NCBI GenBank assembly: GCA_024364805.1
Contig: CM044498.1
Location: forward strand, 9,867,647 to 9,889,442
Reading direction: 5' to 3'
DNA from: Euprymna scolopes
Taxonomy: Eukaryota > Mollusca > Cephalopoda > Sepiida > Sepiolidae
DNA length: 21,796 nucleotides
In this document: positions 18,511-21,796 of the stretch, one piece after another
Numbering within the stretch: the first letter of the stretch is position 1
Layout of the letters: each line of letters begins with the position of its first letter
Notes under the pieces: generated by a model
Databases searched by the model: none
Seen by the model: the letters and a program-made list of their open reading frames with translations, nothing else
What the model was told of the DNA's origin: nothing
Program-made: the position numbers and the translations under genes

Positions 18511-18558
18511 GAGATAAGATACTACACTTTGATCTTAGCCAAAAGACCAAATAACCGT
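18511..18558 (-). pseudogene. U2 snRNA 5'-end fragment
   Basis: The minus strand contains TCTTTTGGCTAAGATCAA and GTGTAGTATCT, the most conserved part of U2 snRNA including the GUAGUA branch-point recognition sequence, with one extra A between the two. The spacing from the block to the expected U2 5' end (14 nt) also fits, though those bases are diverged. After TATCTTAT the match to U2 stops and the Sm site and downstream stem-loops are absent. It is therefore a 5' fragment: a truncated retrocopy, or the head of an snRNA-derived SINE. It is not a functional U2 gene. Confidence 0.75.
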
Positions 18559-18649
18559 AATATGGAGTAGTTTCCTACCAGGTATTATCTCCTCCTTAAA
18601 ATACAAAAATGCATAAAAAATCAACACAATGTATATTTTTCCTTATTTG

Positions 18650-19435
18650 TCATATTCCAAAAGTCACGTAAATAGTGTCCATTATATTATCAAAATATTA
18701 CATTTTATATAATCATATTTTAAAGCGTGGGGGAGGATATGGTGTCAGTCCCTGAAATGGTTGAAACAGTTTACAATCTCAAAATTACTATATTTCATAT
18801 ATATTTTTAAAGAGGGGGAGGTACATGAAGTCAGTACAGGAAATGGCAGAAACAGTTCACAATCTCAAAATTCTTTTATTTCGTATGAATTTAAAAAGCA
18901 GTGGCTTCATGGAGTCAGTCCCTGAAATGACTGAAGCACTATACGATCTGAAAATTAAGTTATTTTATATATATTTTTAAAGAGTGGTGTGAGTAAAACC
19001 CAGAAGTGGCCAAAGCAGTTTATCATCTTAAAATTACTTTTTTTCATATAGATTTTAAAAAAGGGAGGTATATGAACTTAGTCTCGGAAATGGTTAAAGC
19101 AGTGTAAGATCTCAAAATTACTTTTTTTAATATATATTTTTAAGATGAGGGGGGGGAGTATGGAATCCTGGAAATGACTGAAGCAGTTTACGATTTGAAG
19201 GTACTTTAATTCAAATATATTTTTAGATGTGGGTGGGTATATGGAGTCAGAGTGAAGTGGATACGATTTTCAAAATTACTTTACTTAATATATATTTTTA
19301 AGAGACGGGTAGAATCCTGGAAATGGCTGAATCAGTTTACGATCTCAAAATTACTTATTTCACATAAAATTTTAAGAAGGGGGTATATGGTGTCATTTCC
19401 GGAAATGGCTGAAGTATTGTGTATTGAGAGGTGGA
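18650..19435. repeat. ~81-85-bp minisatellite array A, about nine units
   Basis: The consensus-like unit contains CAGTCCTGGAAATGGCTGAA, CAGTTTACGATCTCAAAATT, ACTTTATTTCATATATATTT and a TAAGAGAGGGGTATATGGAGT spacer. Unit starts fall at about 18747, 18832, 18917, 18994, 19080, 19163, 19248 and 19313, with a last partial unit from 19394. A more diverged unit lies at 18650-18745. Unit 7 (19248-19312) is shortened. Open frames crossing it, such as 19252-19446, are incidental. Confidence 0.9.
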
Positions 19436-19651
19436 TGTCTATATAACCGAGTTTATATGGTACAAACTTAAACGTATGTTGTATCTAAATGATACTTATA
19501 TTTTCTTGACTAACGGGCCAGATATAAAAATGTATATATGCTGTGTTTGTGGTATAACAGACTGTTGCCCTCATATACTAATGTCTATCTTTATGGCCTG
19601 TGACTTGTCTAGTTTTTGTGTGTGCATGTAAGAACATATAATACATGTGAC

Positions 19652-19756
19652 ATGATGACATACCTGTTTCTGCTGCTCACTTCGGGGGGATTTGCCAACC
19701 GTCCTTGGGGGAGCTGGAACCTGTTTAAAGGAAACGCTTCAAAACAGGGACCATAG
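19652..19756 (+). other. 34-codon plus-strand open frame overlapping the exon candidate
   Basis: The plus strand opens with MMTYLFLLLTSGGFA, a signal-peptide-like start, followed by 19 residues rich in N, G and W, then a stop. It overlaps antisense the 57-nt exon candidate at 19664-19720. There is no upstream promoter or Kozak evidence. Because the GC-rich block coincides exactly with splice sites on the minus strand, I favour the minus exon and regard this frame as probably incidental. Confidence 0.15.
19664..19720 (-). CDS. Candidate 57-nt internal exon of an unrecognised host gene
   Basis: On the minus strand, GCGTTTCCTTTAAACAG leads into the block and it ends CAG followed by GTATGTCATC, so both splice sites are good. 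The block is a sharply bounded GC-rich island (more than half G+C) in AT-rich DNA and its edges coincide with the splice sites. It is 19 codons long (57 = 3 x 19). In frame 0 it reads VPAPPRTVGKSPRSEQQKQ, a proline- and basic-rich, probably disordered linker; frame 1 is also open, frame 2 is not. A symmetric length would let it be skipped without changing frame. Frame 0 leads straight into the frame-0 reading of the 5742-5794 candidate. It sits between the two arrays of the 85-bp minisatellite. I do not recognise the protein. Confidence 0.55.
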
Positions 19757-20165
19757 ATGAATGTGTGTTTTTATATATATTCTTTATTCCCTTCCAGGCA
19801 TTTCTGGAGTGAATGATGATCTTTGGCTTGGGGGTGTTCTTCTATGTCTTTATTCTGAGATCATCCCTCCATTTTAGCCCATCTGTCTCTCTTGGTGCCT
19901 CAAATTCAACGTAAACTATGTTTGCGCAAACTGAAACATGTAATATGTGGCACATCACATCCAGTCCCTGTTTGCATACTTTCCTGTGCAAACTGATCAG
20001 TCACAGAGTTTGACAAAGTTTGACAACCTGTCAAAAATCACGATTCAAATCTCTGTTGTCCATTCATCGCTAGGTAGATAGATAATTATATAGACAGATA
20101 GATAGATATATAGATTAATAGATAAACAGATAACAGACAAGTAAATGCTTCTATACCGCTGTTAT
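19757..20165. other. Unique spacer with a GATA-type microsatellite
   Basis: Between the exon candidate and array B lies unique sequence, with an imperfect (GATA)n run at about 20073-20140. An isolated strong plus-strand acceptor-like tract, TTCTTTATTCCCTTCCAG, ends at about 19798. I see no donor or conserved frame to go with it. Confidence 0.5.
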
Positions 20166-20167
20166 CT

Positions 20168-21245
20168 AACATAAGCAGTTTACGATCTGCAAATTACTTT
20201 AATTCAATATATATTTTTAAGGAGGATGCATATCTGGAGTCAGTCCTGGACATGACTAAAACAGTTTGCGATCTCAAAATTACTTTATTTCACATATATT
20301 TTTATGATGGGAAGGGGAGGGTTATAGATTTGTCCTGGAAATGTCTAAAGCAGTTAATGATATGCAAATTACTTATTTCATATATATTTTGAACAATGGG
20401 AGGTATATGGAGTCAATCTAAGAAATGGCTGAATCAGTTTACGATTTCAAAATTACTTTATTTTATTTAAAATATATTTTTAGATAAGATATGGAGTAAG
20501 TCCAGGAATTGGCTGAAGCAATTTATATTCTGGAAATTGTTTTATTTCAGATATATTTTTAAGAGTGAGGGGTACATGGAGTCAATCCTGGAAATGGCTA
20601 AAGAAGGTTACGATCTCAAAATTACTTTATTTAATATATATATATTTAAGAGAGGGGTATTTGAAGTCAGGCCCGGAAATGGCTGAAGGAATTTACGATA
20701 TGAAAATGACTTTATTTCATATAAAATTTTAAGAGAGGGATATACATAGTCAGTCCTGGAACTATCTGAAGCAGTTTATTATCTGAAAATTATTTTGTTC
20801 ATATATATATTTAACTGGAACAAAGAGACTATATGGACCCAGTTCCGAAATGGCTGAAGCAGTTTATGTTCTGAAAATTGTTTTATTTCAGATATATTTT
20901 TAAGAGTGAGAGGTAGATGGAGTCAGTCCCAGAAATGGCTGAAGAAGTTTACAATCTCAAAATTACTTTTTTTAATATACATATTTAAGTGAGAGGTATC
21001 TGAAGTCAGTCCTGGAAATGGCTGAAGCAGTTTATGATATGAAAATTACTTTATTTAATATATATTTATTAGAAGCTGGGTATATGGCGCCAGTCCCGGA
21101 AATTTTTTAAGCAAATTAGCATTTGAAAATCACTTTATTTCATATATATATATATTTAAGAGAAGCGTGGTATATGGAGTGAGTCCTGGAAATAGCTGAA
21201 GTAGTTTATGATCTGAAAATTACTTTATATCATACATATTTTTAT
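20168..21245. repeat. ~85-bp minisatellite array B, about twelve units
   Basis: Same unit as array A. Unit starts fall at about 20240, 20331, 20413, 20497, 20582, 20667, 20750, 20838, 20923, 21007, 21091 and 21181, an average period of 85.5 bp, with a partial unit from 20168. The motifs GGAAATGGCTGAAG and CAGTTTAYGATCTG recur, and the (TA)n stretch varies in length between units. The array stops at about 21245; 21246-21770 is AT-rich DNA without recognisable features. Confidence 0.9.
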
Positions 21246-21770
21246 GATCTTTCCTTTTTAATTTCTATTCATATTATTTTGAATGTAACTACCTTGATTC
21301 AAGAATGTCATTGTTTTGTTCTATTTGGAGTTGCTTTGAAGCAATAAGTATTTGAAAGAGGTAACTCCAGTATTTGAATTACAATTTTTCAGCACAATAA
21401 AACAACAGAGTGGAATGAGTTAGGCAAAAGATACTAAAAGATTTACAGATAAAGACGGTTGAAAGGAAAGGAAAATAGAGAAACATAAACATACAGCTTG
21501 AGATAGAGGGAGAGATAGAAATTTTAATATAAAGATATTACACATGATTTCACTTCTATTTAAATTTATATGACTCTGAGCAACACTGGGTACTCCTGCT
21601 AGAGTAATATAAAGGATTTGTATTGCATAGTATTGGGCAATTAAAACACCAGTCAATATAACAGATAATAGAGGAAGATGAGAGACCTGTGCAAGGAATT
21701 TTTTTTTATTCATTTATTTTTATTTTTCTCATTTATTTAATGAATTTATTTTTTCTAATTTATATATATA

Positions 21771-21796
21771 TCTATAATATAAAGCTGAATGTGTGT
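21771..21796 (+). mobile_element. 5' end of a second Helitron-type element (cut by window edge)
   Basis: TCTATAATATAAAGCTGAAT and the start of a GT run match the opening of the element at 15049 (TCTATATATCTATAAAAGTG, then GT repeats). Only 26 bases are visible, so family membership is likely but unproved. Confidence 0.45.

Noticed and set aside
20073-20140. CRISPR-like or telomere-like repeats
   Set aside because: It is an imperfect GATA microsatellite. The regular arrays elsewhere are ~35-, 59-, 85- and 155-bp minisatellites without unique spacers.
1-21796. LTR element, endogenous virus or Polinton
   Set aside because: No paired long terminal direct repeats, no primer-binding site with polypurine tract, and no integrase-, capsid- or envelope-like reading was seen.

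Overview
This window is AT-rich (roughly one third G+C by eye) animal nuclear DNA. It has no long open reading frame, no bacterial-type gene and no rRNA or tRNA gene. Its content is what one expects inside very long introns or between genes of a repeat-rich invertebrate: tRNA-derived SINEs, decayed LINEs of the Jockey/CR1 group, hAT and other small inverted-repeat DNA transposons, a Helitron-type element, and several minisatellites. The combination points to a lophotrochozoan, most plausibly a coleoid cephalopod. That is an inference from the style of the repeats, not an identification.

Layout. 1-1.7 kb: a 59-bp tandem repeat, a hAT MITE with an 8-bp target duplication, and a second hAT relic. 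2.6-5.1 kb: SINE fragments of two related families (called A and B here), a 446-bp MITE with very long terminal inverted repeats, and a long hairpin at 4.76-5.01 kb. 6.0-6.5 kb: a LINE-like coding remnant. 7.0-7.55 kb and 14.05-14.53 kb: two palindromic head-to-head SINE dimers, each enclosed by one target-site duplication. 8.0-10.2 kb: a 35-bp minisatellite and plain AT-rich DNA. 10.2-10.9 kb: the 3' end of a LINE with polyA. 11.4-13.5 kb: two CpG-containing, low-repeat islands that look regulatory. 13.63-13.90 kb: a MITE. 15.05-16.0 kb: a Helitron-type element with internal higher-order repeats. 16.3-17.9 kb: a decayed LINE reverse transcriptase on the minus strand. 17.9-18.25 kb: a three-unit tandem repeat. 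18.5 kb: a U2 snRNA fragment. 18.65-19.43 and 20.17-21.25 kb: two arrays of one ~85-bp minisatellite. 21.77 kb: the start of a second Helitron-type element, cut by the window edge.

Host gene signal. Two short minus-strand blocks have good acceptor and donor sites on both sides: a GC-rich 57-nt block at 19664-19720 and a 53-nt block at 5742-5794. They stay in the same frame if spliced directly together. In the ~13.9-kb gap between them, at 10129/10130 on the same strand, a pyrimidine tract ends in CAG immediately followed by GTAAGT. That is the zero-length-exon arrangement of a recursive splice site. I read the window tentatively as part of one long minus-strand gene whose introns collected the repeats. 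I do not recognise the protein.

I saw no endogenous virus, LTR element or Polinton.
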